Below, piece after piece: positions 7,975-21,041 of a stretch of DNA of 64,000 bases. Below the pieces are notes generated by a model. The model had not been told where the DNA came from. It ran no database searches and saw nothing but the letters and a program-made list of their open reading frames with translations. Position numbers and translations under genes: made by a program. The stretch's first letter is position 1; each line of letters starts with the position of its first letter. The DNA lies in assembly GCF_017301735.1 (NCBI RefSeq), contig NZ_CP071090.1:9042001-9106000 (forward strand). The letters are read 5' to 3'. This DNA comes from Pyxidicoccus parkwaysis. GTDB lineage: Bacteria > Myxococcota > Myxococcia > Myxococcales > Myxococcaceae.

Positions 7975-8855
7975 ACTGGCGCACGGCAGTGGGGGCCTGT
8001 GTCGCCGTGCTGTTCCCTCTGCCCATGGTGCTCCTACTGGTCAGTGTTCTCCGACCGGGAATGTCCGAGCAGCAAAAGGAGCACGGGCGGCGGGTGGCAC
8101 CGGTCCTTCGAAGCGAAGAGCGGATGCGTCTTCAGAGCTATCACCGCAACTGCAAGCGAGGCTCCGACTGCGAGTTCCCCATGGGTTGCCTTCCGGACGC
8201 CCGGGCTCACGCCACCTACTGCACCGACAGTCGGTGCCTGACGGATATGCAATGTCAGGAGGGGGAGGTCTGCCGCTCCCTGGCAACCTACGACGATGGG
8301 CCCGTGGTGCGCACCTGCGTGCCGCTGGGGCTCCGCCGAGAAGGTGAGCGATGCGTCGAAATCGGAAGAGAACTGGATGATACGTGCGGGCCTGGCCTCA
8401 TCTGCGGTGGAGTGGATGGCTTCTGCGCGCGCCCTTGCAACAAGGATGACCCTTCTTCCTGCCCTGAAAACTACTTCTGCGCGGACACGGAGCTTCAGCC
8501 CCTGTGCCTGCCGACCTGCACGAAGTCCGGATGTCCCGAGGGACAGGCATGCATCCAGTACGAAGACGGGGCCTCGGCTTGTGCCAGGGTCTACGGAACC
8601 GACTGCCAGAAGACTCCGTGTCCCGAGAATCAAAAGTGCGAGCTGGACCACGAAACGAGCCACGTCGCCATCGTGTGGATGCAGTGCGTGCAGTCCTGTC
8701 ACGAGGACCCGACCTCCTGCCCTCCCGGCCTCATCTGCAACGGCTGGTCCTGCCACCCTCCGTGTGAGCCGGACGGCCCCAACACCTGCGCGGAGGGCTA
8801 CCGCTGCAAGAAGGCCCGCCCCACGCGGCCGTGGGTCTGCCTCCCCGACTGGTAA
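7971..8855 (+). CDS. Cys-rich secreted or membrane-anchored surface protein
   Basis: This 294-residue protein has an uncleaved-looking N-terminal hydrophobic segment (about residues 9-28). It is followed by repeated cysteine modules of the Dickkopf/EGF-like kind: C-x5-DC-x4-GC, LICGG-x4-CARPC, NYFCADTELQPLC and YRCKKARP. Such modules occur in many myxobacterial surface proteins. There is no catalytic motif. ATG 7971 is chosen because it overlaps the upstream lipoprotein stop; an in-frame GTG lies at 7962. Adhesion or envelope structure is a guess from architecture only. Confidence 0.75.
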   Translation: MNWRTAVGACVAVLFPLPMVLLLVSVLRPGMSEQQKEHGRRVAPVLRSEERMRLQSYHRNCKRGSDCEFPMGCLPDARAHATYCTDSRCLTDMQCQEGEVCRSLATYDDGPVVRTCVPLGLRREGERCVEIGRELDDTCGPGLICGGVDGFCARPCNKDDPSSCPENYFCADTELQPLCLPTCTKSGCPEGQACIQYEDGASACARVYGTDCQKTPCPENQKCELDHETSHVAIVWMQCVQSCHEDPTSCPPGLICNGWSCHPPCEPDGPNTCAEGYRCKKARPTRPWVCLPDW

Positions 8856-8922
8856 CTTGCGCCCCGCGTCCCCGCCGAGCATGACAGGGACACGCCAGCA
8901 CCCCGGAGCGGAGGAACAGTCC

Positions 8923-9858
8923 ATGGCCTTGCGGTTCAAGAACCTCGACGGCAGCGGTCCCCAGCCCTTCGACCGCGTCTTCAAGTGGGCCGTGGCCGAC
9001 AAGCTCACCGGCCGCCGCCGCAAGTCCCCGGACCGCGCGCCCGTCCCTCGCGTGGAGCCCGACCTCGCCCTCCTCCACACGCCCCCGGCCCCCGGTGAAG
9101 GCGCCCGCCTCACCTGGCTCGGCCACGCGAGCTGGCTCGTGCAGCTCGACGGCCTCTCCCTCCTCGTGGACCCCGTGCTCCGCGACGCCATCAACGTCGT
9201 CATTCACCGCAACGTCCCGCCCGGCGTCCCCGTGGAGAAGCTGCCCCCCATCACCGCCAGCCTCGTCTCGCACAACCACTATGACCACCTGGACCTGCCC
9301 ACGCTGAAGCAGGTCGGCGCGCCCATCGTCACCGGGCTCGGGCACGCGCCCGTGTTCCGCGGCTCCCACCTGCCCGTCACCGAGCTGGACTGGTGGCAGT
9401 CCACCCAGGTCGGCCCCGTCACCGTGCACTTCGTCCCCTCGCAGCATTGGAGCCGGCGCGGCCTCAATGACGTCAACGAGATGCTCTGGGGCGGCTTCGT
9501 CATCGAGGGCTCCAGCGCCCGCGTCTTCCACTCCGGCGACACCGCATACTTCGAGGGCTTCAAGGAAATCGGCCGCCGCTTCCCCGGGCTCGACGCCGCG
9601 CTGCTGCCCATTGGCGCGTATGACCCGGCGTGGTTCATGAGCCGCCAGCACATGAACCCCGAGGAGGCCGCGCAGGCCTTCGAGGACCTCGGCGCCACGC
9701 GCTTCCTCGCCATGCACTGGGGCACCTTCAAGCTCACCGACGAGCCGCTCGACGAGCCTCCCAGGCGCCTCGACGCGGAGTGGACCCGCCGTGGCTGGCC
9801 GCGCGAGCGCGTCCACGTGCTCCCCGTGGGAGGCACCCTCACCGTGCGCAACGGTTGA
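8923..9858 (+). CDS. MBL-fold metal-dependent hydrolase (NAPE-PLD/UlaG-like)
   Basis: This 311-residue cytoplasmic protein of the metallo-beta-lactamase superfamily has the metal motif HNHYDHLD at 117-124. Further metal and active-site blocks are HSGDTAYFEGF and FLAMHWGTFKL. The WLGHASWLVQLDG and PSQHWSRRG blocks are those of the NAPE-hydrolysing phospholipase D branch, which cleaves phosphodiesters, so a lipid phosphodiester substrate is plausible but unproven. The ATG at 8923 is preceded by GGAGGA with 8 bases spacing. The open frame further upstream overlaps the Cys-rich gene and is not coding. Confidence 0.88.
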   Translation: MALRFKNLDGSGPQPFDRVFKWAVADKLTGRRRKSPDRAPVPRVEPDLALLHTPPAPGEGARLTWLGHASWLVQLDGLSLLVDPVLRDAINVVIHRNVPPGVPVEKLPPITASLVSHNHYDHLDLPTLKQVGAPIVTGLGHAPVFRGSHLPVTELDWWQSTQVGPVTVHFVPSQHWSRRGLNDVNEMLWGGFVIEGSSARVFHSGDTAYFEGFKEIGRRFPGLDAALLPIGAYDPAWFMSRQHMNPEEAAQAFEDLGATRFLAMHWGTFKLTDEPLDEPPRRLDAEWTRRGWPRERVHVLPVGGTLTVRNG

Positions 9859-9889
9859 AACCCACGGGGGCCTGTGCTGAGGGAAGGGC

Positions 9890-11653
9890 ATGCTCCTGCC
9901 CGCCCTCCTCTCCCTGGCGCTCCACCAGGCGCCACCGCCCCTCACCACCGTCTCCGAACAGAGCGGCTGGACTCGCACCGGCCGCTACGCGGAGGTGGAG
10001 TCCCTCTGCCGCGCCTTCCCCAAGGCCTTCCCCGGCAAGGTCCGCTGCGACACGCTCGGCACCACGCCGGAGGGTCGGCCGATGCTCGCGCTCGTCGCCA
10101 GCGCGGACGGCACCCTCACCCCCGCCGCCGCGGTGAAGAAGAACCGCCCCGTCGTCTTCTTCCAGGGTGGCATCCACGCGGGCGAAATCGACGGCAAGGA
10201 CGCCGGCTTCTGGCTCCTGCGCGACGTGCTGAACGGCACCGCGCTGCCCGGCGTGCTCAAGGGCGTCACCGCCGTCTTCGTCCCCGTCTTCAACGTGGAC
10301 GGGCACGAGCGCTTCGGGAAGAACAACCGCCCCAACCAGGTGGGCCCCGAGGAGATGGGCTGGCGCGTCACCGCGCAGAACCTCAACCTCAACCGCGACT
10401 ACGTGAAGGTGGACGCGCCGGAGATGGCCGCGCTGCTCAAGTACCTCCACGCGTGGGACCCGCTCGTCTACGCGGACCTGCACGTCACCGACGGCGCCCA
10501 GTTCCAGCCGGACGTCTCCGTGGCAATCGAGCCGCAGAAGTCCGGCCCGGAAGCGCTGCGCACGCTCGGCGTGAAGCTGCGCCAGGAGCTCTTCACCGAG
10601 ATGGAGTCCGAGGGCCACCAGCCCCTCGAGTTCTACCCGTCCTTCCGCGAGGACGATGACCCGGCCTCCGGCTTCGCCTACGGCGTGGCGCAGCCCCGCT
10701 TCAGTCACGTGTACTGGTCCATCCACCACCGCTTCGGAGTCCTGGTGGAGACGCACTCGTGGAAGCCGTATGCCGAGCGCGTGAAGGCCACGCGCGACGC
10801 GGTGGCGGGCCTCCTGCGCCTCGCGGCCCGCGACGGCGCGGCCCTGCGCGCGGCGGCGAAGGCGGCGGACGCGGAGGCCGAGTCCGGCAAGGTGCGCGAG
10901 GTGGTGCTCGCCTGGGAGAACACGGAGAAGAGCCGCACCCTCCCCTTCCCCGGCTACGCCTACGAGCGCGCCCCGTCCGAGGTCTCCGGCCAGACGTGGA
11001 TTCGCTACGACGTGACGAAGCCGCAGGTGTGGAACGTGCCGTACTTCGACGAAATCCGCCCCGCGCTGACGGCGGCGCTGCCCTCGGGGGGCTACCTCGT
11101 GCCGGCGGCCCACGCGGCGCTGGTGGCCGAGAAGCTCACCGTCCACGGCCTGCGCTTCCAGCGCCTCGCGCGCGACGTGCCCTCCGCCGAGACGGAGCAG
11201 TTCCGCGCCACCGACGTGAAGTGGAGCGCCATGTCCAACGAGGGCCACCAGATGCTCGGCGTGAAGGGCGCTTGGGAGAAGAACACGACGCCGCTGCTCG
11301 CGGGCACGCTGTACGTGCCGGTGGCCCAGCCGCACGCGGAACTGGTAGCGCACCTGCTGGAGCCCAACGGACCGGACTCGCTGCTGTCGTGGGGCTTCTT
11401 CAACACGCACTTCGAGCAGAAGGAGTACATCGAGGACTACGTGCTCGAGCCCTTCGCCCGGGAGCTGCTCGCGAAGGACGCCACGGTGAAGGCCGAGTGG
11501 GACGCGAAGCTGAAGGACCCCGCCTTCGCGAAGGACCCGCGCGCCCGGCTGCGCTTCTTCTACGAGCGCCACCCCGCCCGCGACGTCCGCCTGCGCGTCT
11601 ATCCCATCCTGCGCACGCAGACGGCTCCGGCCGGGCTGACGGCCGCGAAGTAG
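9890..11653 (+). CDS. Secreted M14-family zinc carboxypeptidase
   Basis: A 587-residue protein with a short hydrophobic N-terminus (MLLPALLSLALHQAP), likely exported. The M14 zinc motif HxxE is HAGE at His96-Glu99, the Asn-Arg substrate clamp is NRD at 168-170 and the third zinc ligand is His198 in YADLHVTDG. The roughly 250 residues after the catalytic region have no motif I recognise. It lies 31 bases after the MBL gene on the same strand. It should release C-terminal residues from peptides outside the cytoplasm, which fits a predatory, protein-feeding lifestyle. Confidence 0.87.
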   Translation: MLLPALLSLALHQAPPPLTTVSEQSGWTRTGRYAEVESLCRAFPKAFPGKVRCDTLGTTPEGRPMLALVASADGTLTPAAAVKKNRPVVFFQGGIHAGEIDGKDAGFWLLRDVLNGTALPGVLKGVTAVFVPVFNVDGHERFGKNNRPNQVGPEEMGWRVTAQNLNLNRDYVKVDAPEMAALLKYLHAWDPLVYADLHVTDGAQFQPDVSVAIEPQKSGPEALRTLGVKLRQELFTEMESEGHQPLEFYPSFREDDDPASGFAYGVAQPRFSHVYWSIHHRFGVLVETHSWKPYAERVKATRDAVAGLLRLAARDGAALRAAAKAADAEAESGKVREVVLAWENTEKSRTLPFPGYAYERAPSEVSGQTWIRYDVTKPQVWNVPYFDEIRPALTAALPSGGYLVPAAHAALVAEKLTVHGLRFQRLARDVPSAETEQFRATDVKWSAMSNEGHQMLGVKGAWEKNTTPLLAGTLYVPVAQPHAELVAHLLEPNGPDSLLSWGFFNTHFEQKEYIEDYVLEPFARELLAKDATVKAEWDAKLKDPAFAKDPRARLRFFYERHPARDVRLRVYPILRTQTAPAGLTAAK

Positions 11654-11673
11654 CACTCCGGCCCCTGAAGCAC

Positions 11674-11709
11674 GAACGCCCCGCGAGCCATCAGGTTCGC
11701 GGGGCGTTC
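11674..11709. terminator. Bidirectional intrinsic terminator
   Basis: GAACGCCCCGCGA (11674-11686) pairs perfectly with TCGCGGGGCGTTC (11697-11709) around a 10-base loop and is followed by TTTC. It separates the convergent carboxypeptidase and CglD-like genes. Confidence 0.85.
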
Positions 11710-11769
11710 TTTCATCTCGAAGCTCCCACCGGGCCCCTCATTCGACGGGGCCCGGCGTGCTCATCCCCG

Positions 11770-15132
<3,363 letters not shown>

Positions 15133-15354
15133 CGTCCTTGACTCCAGTGGCTCCGACGCCAAGTGGGGGGGATGTATGGGTCGGAGCAGACACGATTCTA
15201 GAGAGGGATTTCCTCCCTGCCGAGAGTCTATTCCCTCCAGGGCAAAGAAGGGTCACCGCCCGGTCGCTTCCCATGCAGCCACATGAGCAGATTGTGGCGA
15301 GGCTGTGAGCGAACAGGGTTCGCTGTGTGGGAGCGCTCGGCTATCGTCGCGGCC

Positions 15355-16281
15355 GTGCCCGTCTTCGGTCTTGCGGCATTGTGGAATGGCTCGGCTCCGT
15401 CAGAGCGCGTGGCTGCCTGGGTGGAGGAGCTCGGCTCGGTGCTGTCCTCCGCGCAGTCGCTCCAGCTCGTGGTCGCGCTGCGCGCGGAAGAAGCGGGACT
15501 CGAGTTGAAGGTGGAAGCCCCGGGATACCCGCGCGCCGCGGTGGAGAAGCTGGCCGAGGGCGCGAAGCGCAGCGGCGGCACCTTCGTGGAGCTGTGGCGC
15601 ATGCCGAAGGCCGAGCGCGACGCCTTCCGCGCCACCACCTTCGGAGGCGGCACCGCGCACCCGGGCCATGAGCTCGCCGCCGCCGCGCGCGCGCTGCAGC
15701 AGCATGTGAGCCGGCTCGCCGCGAGCGGCACGCGGCCCACGTCCCCGCCCGCCAATCCCATGGACGCGCCCCGGCCCGCGCCTGCGCCCGCGCCGAAGGC
15801 CGCCTCGGAGGCCCCTACCGAGCGCGCGGCAGCGAGCGTGCCGGAGGCGCCCGCCGCGCGCGCGGCCGCGAGCGTGCCGGAGGCCAGCACCGCGCCCGCG
15901 ACTCCGGCCGCTCCACAGGCGATTGTGCCCACGCACCAGGTGCAGTTGCCCGCGGACGGCCCGCAGCGGCGCGGGCGGCGCTTCGCGGTGAAGCTGGAGC
16001 TGGAATTCCGCACCAACCTGGACTTCGTGCGAGAGCACGCGCTCAACATCTCCAACGGAGGCCTCTTCGTGCGCACCGCGCACCGGCCGCAGCCCGACAG
16101 CGTCGTCACGGTGGACGTGAAGCTGCCCGACGGCAAGCGGCTGCAGGGCGACGCGGTGGTGGTGCACGTGGTGGATGACCCGTACACCGGCGGCGTGGGG
16201 CTCGCGTTCCTCAGCGACGACGCCACCTTCTCCCAGACGCTGGACCAGTACCTGGCGAGCCTCGCGGTCGGCACGGGCTGA
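15355..16281 (+). CDS. PilZ-domain protein
   Basis: This 308-residue protein has an N-terminal region of about 110 residues of unknown fold and a Pro/Ala-rich linker (about 120-195) with two AAASVPEA copies. The C-terminal PilZ domain (about 200-300) has both c-di-GMP motifs intact: R-x3-R in RRGRR and N-x-S-x-x-G in NISNGG. It probably transmits a c-di-GMP signal. GTG 15355 is preferred to an in-frame ATG at 15283 because the extra 24 codons have many A/T third positions, unlike the rest of the gene. The kinase gene starts 2 bases after its stop, so the pair is one operon. Confidence 0.78.
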   Translation: MPVFGLAALWNGSAPSERVAAWVEELGSVLSSAQSLQLVVALRAEEAGLELKVEAPGYPRAAVEKLAEGAKRSGGTFVELWRMPKAERDAFRATTFGGGTAHPGHELAAAARALQQHVSRLAASGTRPTSPPANPMDAPRPAPAPAPKAASEAPTERAAASVPEAPAARAAASVPEASTAPATPAAPQAIVPTHQVQLPADGPQRRGRRFAVKLELEFRTNLDFVREHALNISNGGLFVRTAHRPQPDSVVTVDVKLPDGKRLQGDAVVVHVVDDPYTGGVGLAFLSDDATFSQTLDQYLASLAVGTG

Positions 16282-16283
16282 CG

Positions 16284-17213
16284 ATGGACGGCGCCTCCGA
16301 GACGTGGCCGCGCGACTGCGGCCGCTTCGAACTGCTGTCCCGGCTGGGCCGCGGCGGCATGGCGGAGGTGTTCCTCGCGCGGATGCTGCAGGGCCCGCAC
16401 GCCGGAGCGCGCGTGGCCCTCAAGCGCGTGCGCCCGGAGCGCGCGCACGACGCGGAGGCCCTCGAGCAGCTGCTCCACGAGGCGGAGCTGGCGCGGTGCC
16501 TGAATCATCCGCACATCGTCGGCTTCGTGGAATACGGCGAGCTGGCGGACGGCGGCTACCTGGCGATGGAGCTGGTGGAAGGACCTGACTTGGGCCGCGT
16601 GCTGGCGCAGTGCCGGCGGCGCCGAATCGAGCTGCCCATCGACATCTCCGTGCTCATCGTCCGGCAGGTGCTGGAGGCGCTCGCGCACGCGCACCATGCC
16701 ACCAGCACCACGGGGCGGCCGCTGGGCGTGGTGCACTGTGACGTGTCCCCGCACAACGTGCTGCTGTCGCGCACCGGCGAGGTGAAGCTCGCGGACTTCG
16801 GCGTGGCGCGCTCTCGCGCGGGGATGGCGGTGGACGCGCGCAGGCTGGGCAAGCAGCACTACCGCTCGCCGGAGCTGATTGCCGGCGACGTGTCCGTGGC
16901 GGTGGACCTGTGGGCCGCGGCGGTGCTGCTGTACGAGCTGCTGTCGCTGGAGTCGCCCTTCCCCACCGGGCCGGGCGAGGAGGTGGAGGCCTCCATCCGC
17001 GGCGGGCGGGTGACGCCCATCCGCATGCTGGTGCCGGAGGTGTCCGACGCGCTGGCGCTGGTGCTGGACCGCGCGCTGGCGCCGAACCCCGCGCAGCGCT
17101 TCAAGACAGCCGAGCAGTTCGCCCGGGCGCTCGCCCCGCTGTGCGACGACCGCGTGGCCACGCCGCTGGCGGTGGCGGCGGTGGTGCGCGGGTTGATGGG
17201 CTCGGAGCGCTGA
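16284..17213 (+). CDS. Eukaryotic-like Ser/Thr protein kinase (soluble, non-RD)
   Basis: A 309-residue Hanks-type kinase made almost only of the catalytic domain (residues 15-275), with no membrane segment or sensor. Visible are the glycine loop LGRGGMAEVF, Lys47 in VALK, the alpha-C glutamate in the HEAELA segment (Glu66/68), the catalytic loop HCDVSPHN (His151-Asp153, Asn158) and DFG at 171-173. Cys152 replaces the usual Arg, so it is a non-RD kinase whose activity is less likely to need activation-loop phosphorylation. It follows the PilZ gene by 2 bases. It ends 3 bases from the convergent sbcC stop. Confidence 0.9.
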   Translation: MDGASETWPRDCGRFELLSRLGRGGMAEVFLARMLQGPHAGARVALKRVRPERAHDAEALEQLLHEAELARCLNHPHIVGFVEYGELADGGYLAMELVEGPDLGRVLAQCRRRRIELPIDISVLIVRQVLEALAHAHHATSTTGRPLGVVHCDVSPHNVLLSRTGEVKLADFGVARSRAGMAVDARRLGKQHYRSPELIAGDVSVAVDLWAAAVLLYELLSLESPFPTGPGEEVEASIRGGRVTPIRMLVPEVSDALALVLDRALAPNPAQRFKTAEQFARALAPLCDDRVATPLAVAAVVRGLMGSER

Positions 17214-17216
17214 GGC

Positions 17217-20200
17217 TCACGCCACCTGCTCCACGGCGGGCGGCACCATGCCCGGGTCTCCCTCCACCACGAGCCGGCTGCGGCCTCCGCCCTGCTTCAC
17301 CACGCGCACCTGGACGCCAATGCGCTCGGCCAGCCCGCTGACGTGGGAGATGATGCCCACCTGCCGGCCCGTGGCCTGGAGGGCGTCCAGCGTGGCCAGG
17401 GCCACCTCGAGCGTCTCCGGGTCCAGCGTGCCGAAGCCCTCGTCGATGAAGAGCGTCTCCACCTGCGTCGTCTCGGAGGACAGCGAGGCGAGCCCCAGCG
17501 CGAGCGCCAGCGACACGAGGAAGCTCTCTCCGCCGGAGAGGCTGGCCACGCTGCGCACCTCGTCGCCCATGTCTCCGTCCACCACCTGGAGGTCCAGGTC
17601 GTGCCCGGGCACGCGCATCAGCCGGTAGCGCCGCGCCAATTCGCGCAGGTGCGCGTTGGCGTGCAGCAGCAGCGCGTCCAGCGTGAGGCTCTGGGCGAAC
17701 ACCTTGAAGCGTTTGCCGTCGTGCGAGCCGATGAGGTCTCCCAGCGTCTTCCACACCTCGGCCTCACGGCGGCGCTCCTCCAGGGCGGCGGCCTCCGCGC
17801 CGTGCCGCGCGCGGGCATCGTCGTCGGTCTTCAGAAGGGCGCGCAGGGTGGCCTCGGAGTTACGGCGGGCCTGCACGTCGGCGCGCAGCCGCTCGCAAGC
17901 GGGGCCGGCGTCGGACTCGGAAAGGGAGGGTGGGCCGGACTCCTCGTGCCGGGTCCTCCGCTCGCGCCGCTCGGCCAGCACCGCGCGGGCCTGGGCAACG
18001 GCGACGTGCAGTGCGGACAGGGCGCTCGCCTCCGCCTCGCACCACGCGGCGTCATGGGCGAGGAGCGCCTTCACCGCCTCCAGCGTGGTGCCCCGGGCGG
18101 AGAGCTGTTCCGCCAGCGCCTTCCGCGCGGCCTCCTTCGCCTCGATGGCCTCGGCCCGTGCGCGCACGGCGTCCTCAGCGCGGGCGGTGGCCACGCGCTC
18201 CGCCTGCTTCGCGGCGTCGGCGGAGTCACGGGCACGCTCGAAGGACTCCACGGCGGCATCCAGCCGGGCGCGCAGCTCCGCGCGCACGTCCTCGGTGGAG
18301 CGGCCATTCAGCAGCGCCGCGCGGGCCCGAGCCACCTCGCCGCGCTCCTCCTCCTTGTGGGCGGCGAGCTTCGTGTCCTCCTCGGCGCGCTGGGTGCTGA
18401 CGTCCAGGAGTCCCTGGGCGCGAGCGTGGTGCTTCTGCTCCTCGGCCTCGCGGGCCTCGGCCTTGAGCCGGGCCTCTTCCTTCGTCTTCCACAGGGCCAC
18501 GCGCTTCGCGCAGTTGCTCCGGAAGGTGGCGGGGTCCGACTCCAGCTTCGCTTCCCAGCCTTCATCCTGGGAGAAGATGGGCGACACGTCCGCGAGGACC
18601 TGACGGCGGATGGCCTCGGCGGACTCCACGCGGGCCAGCACCTCGTTGAGCGTGCCCTCCGTGCGGGTGAGTGCTTCCTCGGCGCGCCGGAGCATCTCCG
18701 CGGCCGCCTCGCGCCGCGTGCGCTGCGTCTCCAGGGCGGCGCGAGCTTCACGCGCCGCGCGGGCCAATCCCTCCGCCGCCTCTTCCTCGGCCTTCAGCGC
18801 CGTGAGCCGCGACTGAACTTCCGCTCGCGCCTCATGCAGCCACGCACCCGCCTCCGAGGAGTCACCGGCCTCGGGAGGAAGGGAGGCGTCATGCGCCGCG
18901 TTCTCGACCTGCCCGGACGCGCCCGACGTCTCTTCCACCGAACGCAGCCACTTCCCGCGCGCGACACCCCACGCCGTACGGTGCTCCGAGCCCCGGGCTT
19001 CGGCCGTCTCACGGCGAGCCCGGGCCTGTCCCGCGCGTGCGCTCGCCGCCGCGCCCTTCGCGCTCGCGGCCACCTCGGCCTTCGTGGCCTCGGCCCGCTC
19101 CGCTTCCAGCGTCTCCACTCGCGCCGTGGACTCCGCCACCAGGCCATCCAGCGCGGACACCTCGCGCGCATATGGATGCTCGGTGGCGCCGCACAGCGGG
19201 CACGCCTCACCGTCGCGCAGCAGCGACCGGTGGGACGCATAGCTCTGCGTCGCCTGCGCCATCGACAGTGCCCGCCGCGCCTCCTTCAGCGCAGCCTCTC
19301 GCTCCACCCTCCGCGCCGTCGCGTCCCGGGCCTCAATCTCGGCGGACTCCGCCTCCGCCTTCGCCTTCGCCGCCTCACCCTCGGCGGCGCGCACCTCCGC
19401 CCCATCCGAGGTCAGCCCCTCCCGCGCCGCCTCCAGCGAGTGCAGCACGTTCTGTCTCGACAACAGCACCTCGCGCAGCGACCGCCGTGCCGCGCCCGCC
19501 TCCGCGCCCTCCGCCGCCTCCGCGTGCGTGGCCGCCGCCTGCGCCATCTCCTCCGCCTCGGCGGCCGCGGCCTTCTCCTCCCGCCGCAGCGTCACGTCCC
19601 CGCGCAGCCGGTCCACGTCCCCGCGCAGCCGCCCGGCCTCCTCGCGCGCCTTCCTTCCGTCACCCTGCGCGGACTCGTAGCGCTCCAGCTCGCGCTGCCA
19701 GCGGGGCCACTCCGCCGCCAGGGCCAGCCAGTGCGCCTTCTCCGTCAGCCATTTCCTCGCGGCCTCGCCCTCCGCGCGCGCCGCCGCCTCGCGGGCCAGC
19801 ACCGACTCCAGCTCCGCCTTCGCCGTCCCCGCGGCGCCACGCGAAGCCTCCGCGCGCTTGCGCGCTTCGTCCGCCTCCCGCGCCACCACGGCCAACCGCG
19901 CATCCAGCGTCGCCGCCTCCTCCAGCGCGGGCCTCGCCGCCACCTCCGCGTCCTGTGCGGCCGCCCGTGCCCGCTCCGCCTCCTTCAGCACTCCCTTCCG
20001 CGCAGCGGACTCCGCCAGCGCCGCCTCCGCCTCCGCCGCGCGAGCCACCTGCGCGGCCTCGGCCTCCGCCCACCGGCGCTCCGCGCCCTCCGCCGCCGTC
20101 ACCGCGCCTCGGAAGGTCTCCGCCGCGCGCACCTCCTCCAGCCGCGCCGCCCGGGGCGCCTCCTCCTCCACCGCCCGAGCGGCCTCCGCCGCCTTCGTCT

Positions 20201-21041
20201 CCGCCGCCAGCTCCGCGCCCAAGAGCCCCGCCCGCTCCGAGTGCCAGGTCGCGGCGCCCTCCGCCTCCACCAGCCGCGCCTCGGCCGCCGCCCGCGCTCC
20301 CGCCTCCTCGCCGAGCTGCGTCTGCGCCACCGCGCGGTCCGCATCGGACATGAGCGCAATCGCCGCCAGTCCCTGCGCCCGCCGCGTCAGCTCCTCCTGC
20401 TCGTGCCGGTTCTTCTCGTGCGCGGCGACGGACAGCCGGCTGTACACCTCCGTCCCCGTCATCCGCTCCAGCAACTCCGCGCGCTCGCTGGCGTCCGCCT
20501 TGAGGAACGCCGCGAACTCGCCCTGCGCCAGCAGCGCCGAGCGCCGGAACTGGTCGAACGACAGCCCCAGCCGCTCCTGAATCGCCGCCAGCACCTCGCC
20601 CTTCGTGCGGCCGAACTGCTGCGACGAGGCCACGTCCGTCAGCGACATCTCCTGCGGCCGGAAGCGCCCCTCCGCGCGGCTGCGCGCCCGCCACACCGAC
20701 CAGCGCGCCCGGTAGCGCTTCCCATCCCTCCCCTGGAAGTCCACCTCCGCGAAGCCCTCGCCCGCCCCGCGCCGCAGCATGCCGCGCACGTCGTACGCCG
20801 ACAGCCGCGCCTCCTCCTCTTCATCCGCGCGGCCCACCGGCGCGCCACCGCGCCCGCCGAGCCGGGGCGTGCGGTCGAACAGCGCCAGGCACATGGCGTC
20901 CAGCAGCGTGCTCTTCCCCGCGCCCGTGGCCCCCGTAATCGCGAACAGGCCCAGCCTGTCCAGCGGCGGCCGGTCCAGCTCCATCGCGAAGTCGCCCGCG
21001 AAGCTCGTCAGGTTGGAGCCGCGGATGGCCAGGATTTTCAT
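17217..21041 (-). CDS. sbcC: SbcC/Rad50-type nuclease ATPase subunit
   Basis: A 1274-residue SMC-like ATPase. The N-terminal half of the ATPase has Walker A GATGAGKS. Long Ala/Glu/Arg-rich coiled coils fill most of the protein, with a zinc hook CPLC at residues 614-617 in the middle. The C-terminal half has the signature LSGGESF and Walker B ETLFIDEGFGTLD. With SbcD it opens hairpins and blocked DNA ends during repair. It overlaps sbcD by 4 bp. It is longer than E. coli SbcC (1048), the extra being coiled coil. Confidence 0.95.
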   Translation of the reverse strand: MKILAIRGSNLTSFAGDFAMELDRPPLDRLGLFAITGATGAGKSTLLDAMCLALFDRTPRLGGRGGAPVGRADEEEEARLSAYDVRGMLRRGAGEGFAEVDFQGRDGKRYRARWSVWRARSRAEGRFRPQEMSLTDVASSQQFGRTKGEVLAAIQERLGLSFDQFRRSALLAQGEFAAFLKADASERAELLERMTGTEVYSRLSVAAHEKNRHEQEELTRRAQGLAAIALMSDADRAVAQTQLGEEAGARAAAEARLVEAEGAATWHSERAGLLGAELAAETKAAEAARAVEEEAPRAARLEEVRAAETFRGAVTAAEGAERRWAEAEAAQVARAAEAEAALAESAARKGVLKEAERARAAAQDAEVAARPALEEAATLDARLAVVAREADEARKRAEASRGAAGTAKAELESVLAREAAARAEGEAARKWLTEKAHWLALAAEWPRWQRELERYESAQGDGRKAREEAGRLRGDVDRLRGDVTLRREEKAAAAEAEEMAQAAATHAEAAEGAEAGAARRSLREVLLSRQNVLHSLEAAREGLTSDGAEVRAAEGEAAKAKAEAESAEIEARDATARRVEREAALKEARRALSMAQATQSYASHRSLLRDGEACPLCGATEHPYAREVSALDGLVAESTARVETLEAERAEATKAEVAASAKGAAASARAGQARARRETAEARGSEHRTAWGVARGKWLRSVEETSGASGQVENAAHDASLPPEAGDSSEAGAWLHEARAEVQSRLTALKAEEEAAEGLARAAREARAALETQRTRREAAAEMLRRAEEALTRTEGTLNEVLARVESAEAIRRQVLADVSPIFSQDEGWEAKLESDPATFRSNCAKRVALWKTKEEARLKAEAREAEEQKHHARAQGLLDVSTQRAEEDTKLAAHKEEERGEVARARAALLNGRSTEDVRAELRARLDAAVESFERARDSADAAKQAERVATARAEDAVRARAEAIEAKEAARKALAEQLSARGTTLEAVKALLAHDAAWCEAEASALSALHVAVAQARAVLAERRERRTRHEESGPPSLSESDAGPACERLRADVQARRNSEATLRALLKTDDDARARHGAEAAALEERRREAEVWKTLGDLIGSHDGKRFKVFAQSLTLDALLLHANAHLRELARRYRLMRVPGHDLDLQVVDGDMGDEVRSVASLSGGESFLVSLALALGLASLSSETTQVETLFIDEGFGTLDPETLEVALATLDALQATGRQVGIISHVSGLAERIGVQVRVVKQGGGRSRLVVEGDPGMVPPAVEQVA

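Noticed and set aside
8296..8922. Upstream in-frame extension of the MBL-fold hydrolase
   Set aside because: It overlaps the Cys-rich gene in another frame, whereas ATG 8923 has GGAGGA and begins the conserved protein.
15283..15354. ATG 15283 as the start of the PilZ gene
   Set aside because: The 24 extra codons have about 25 percent A/T third positions against a far lower share in the rest of the gene and lie in the divergent promoter region; not fully excluded.
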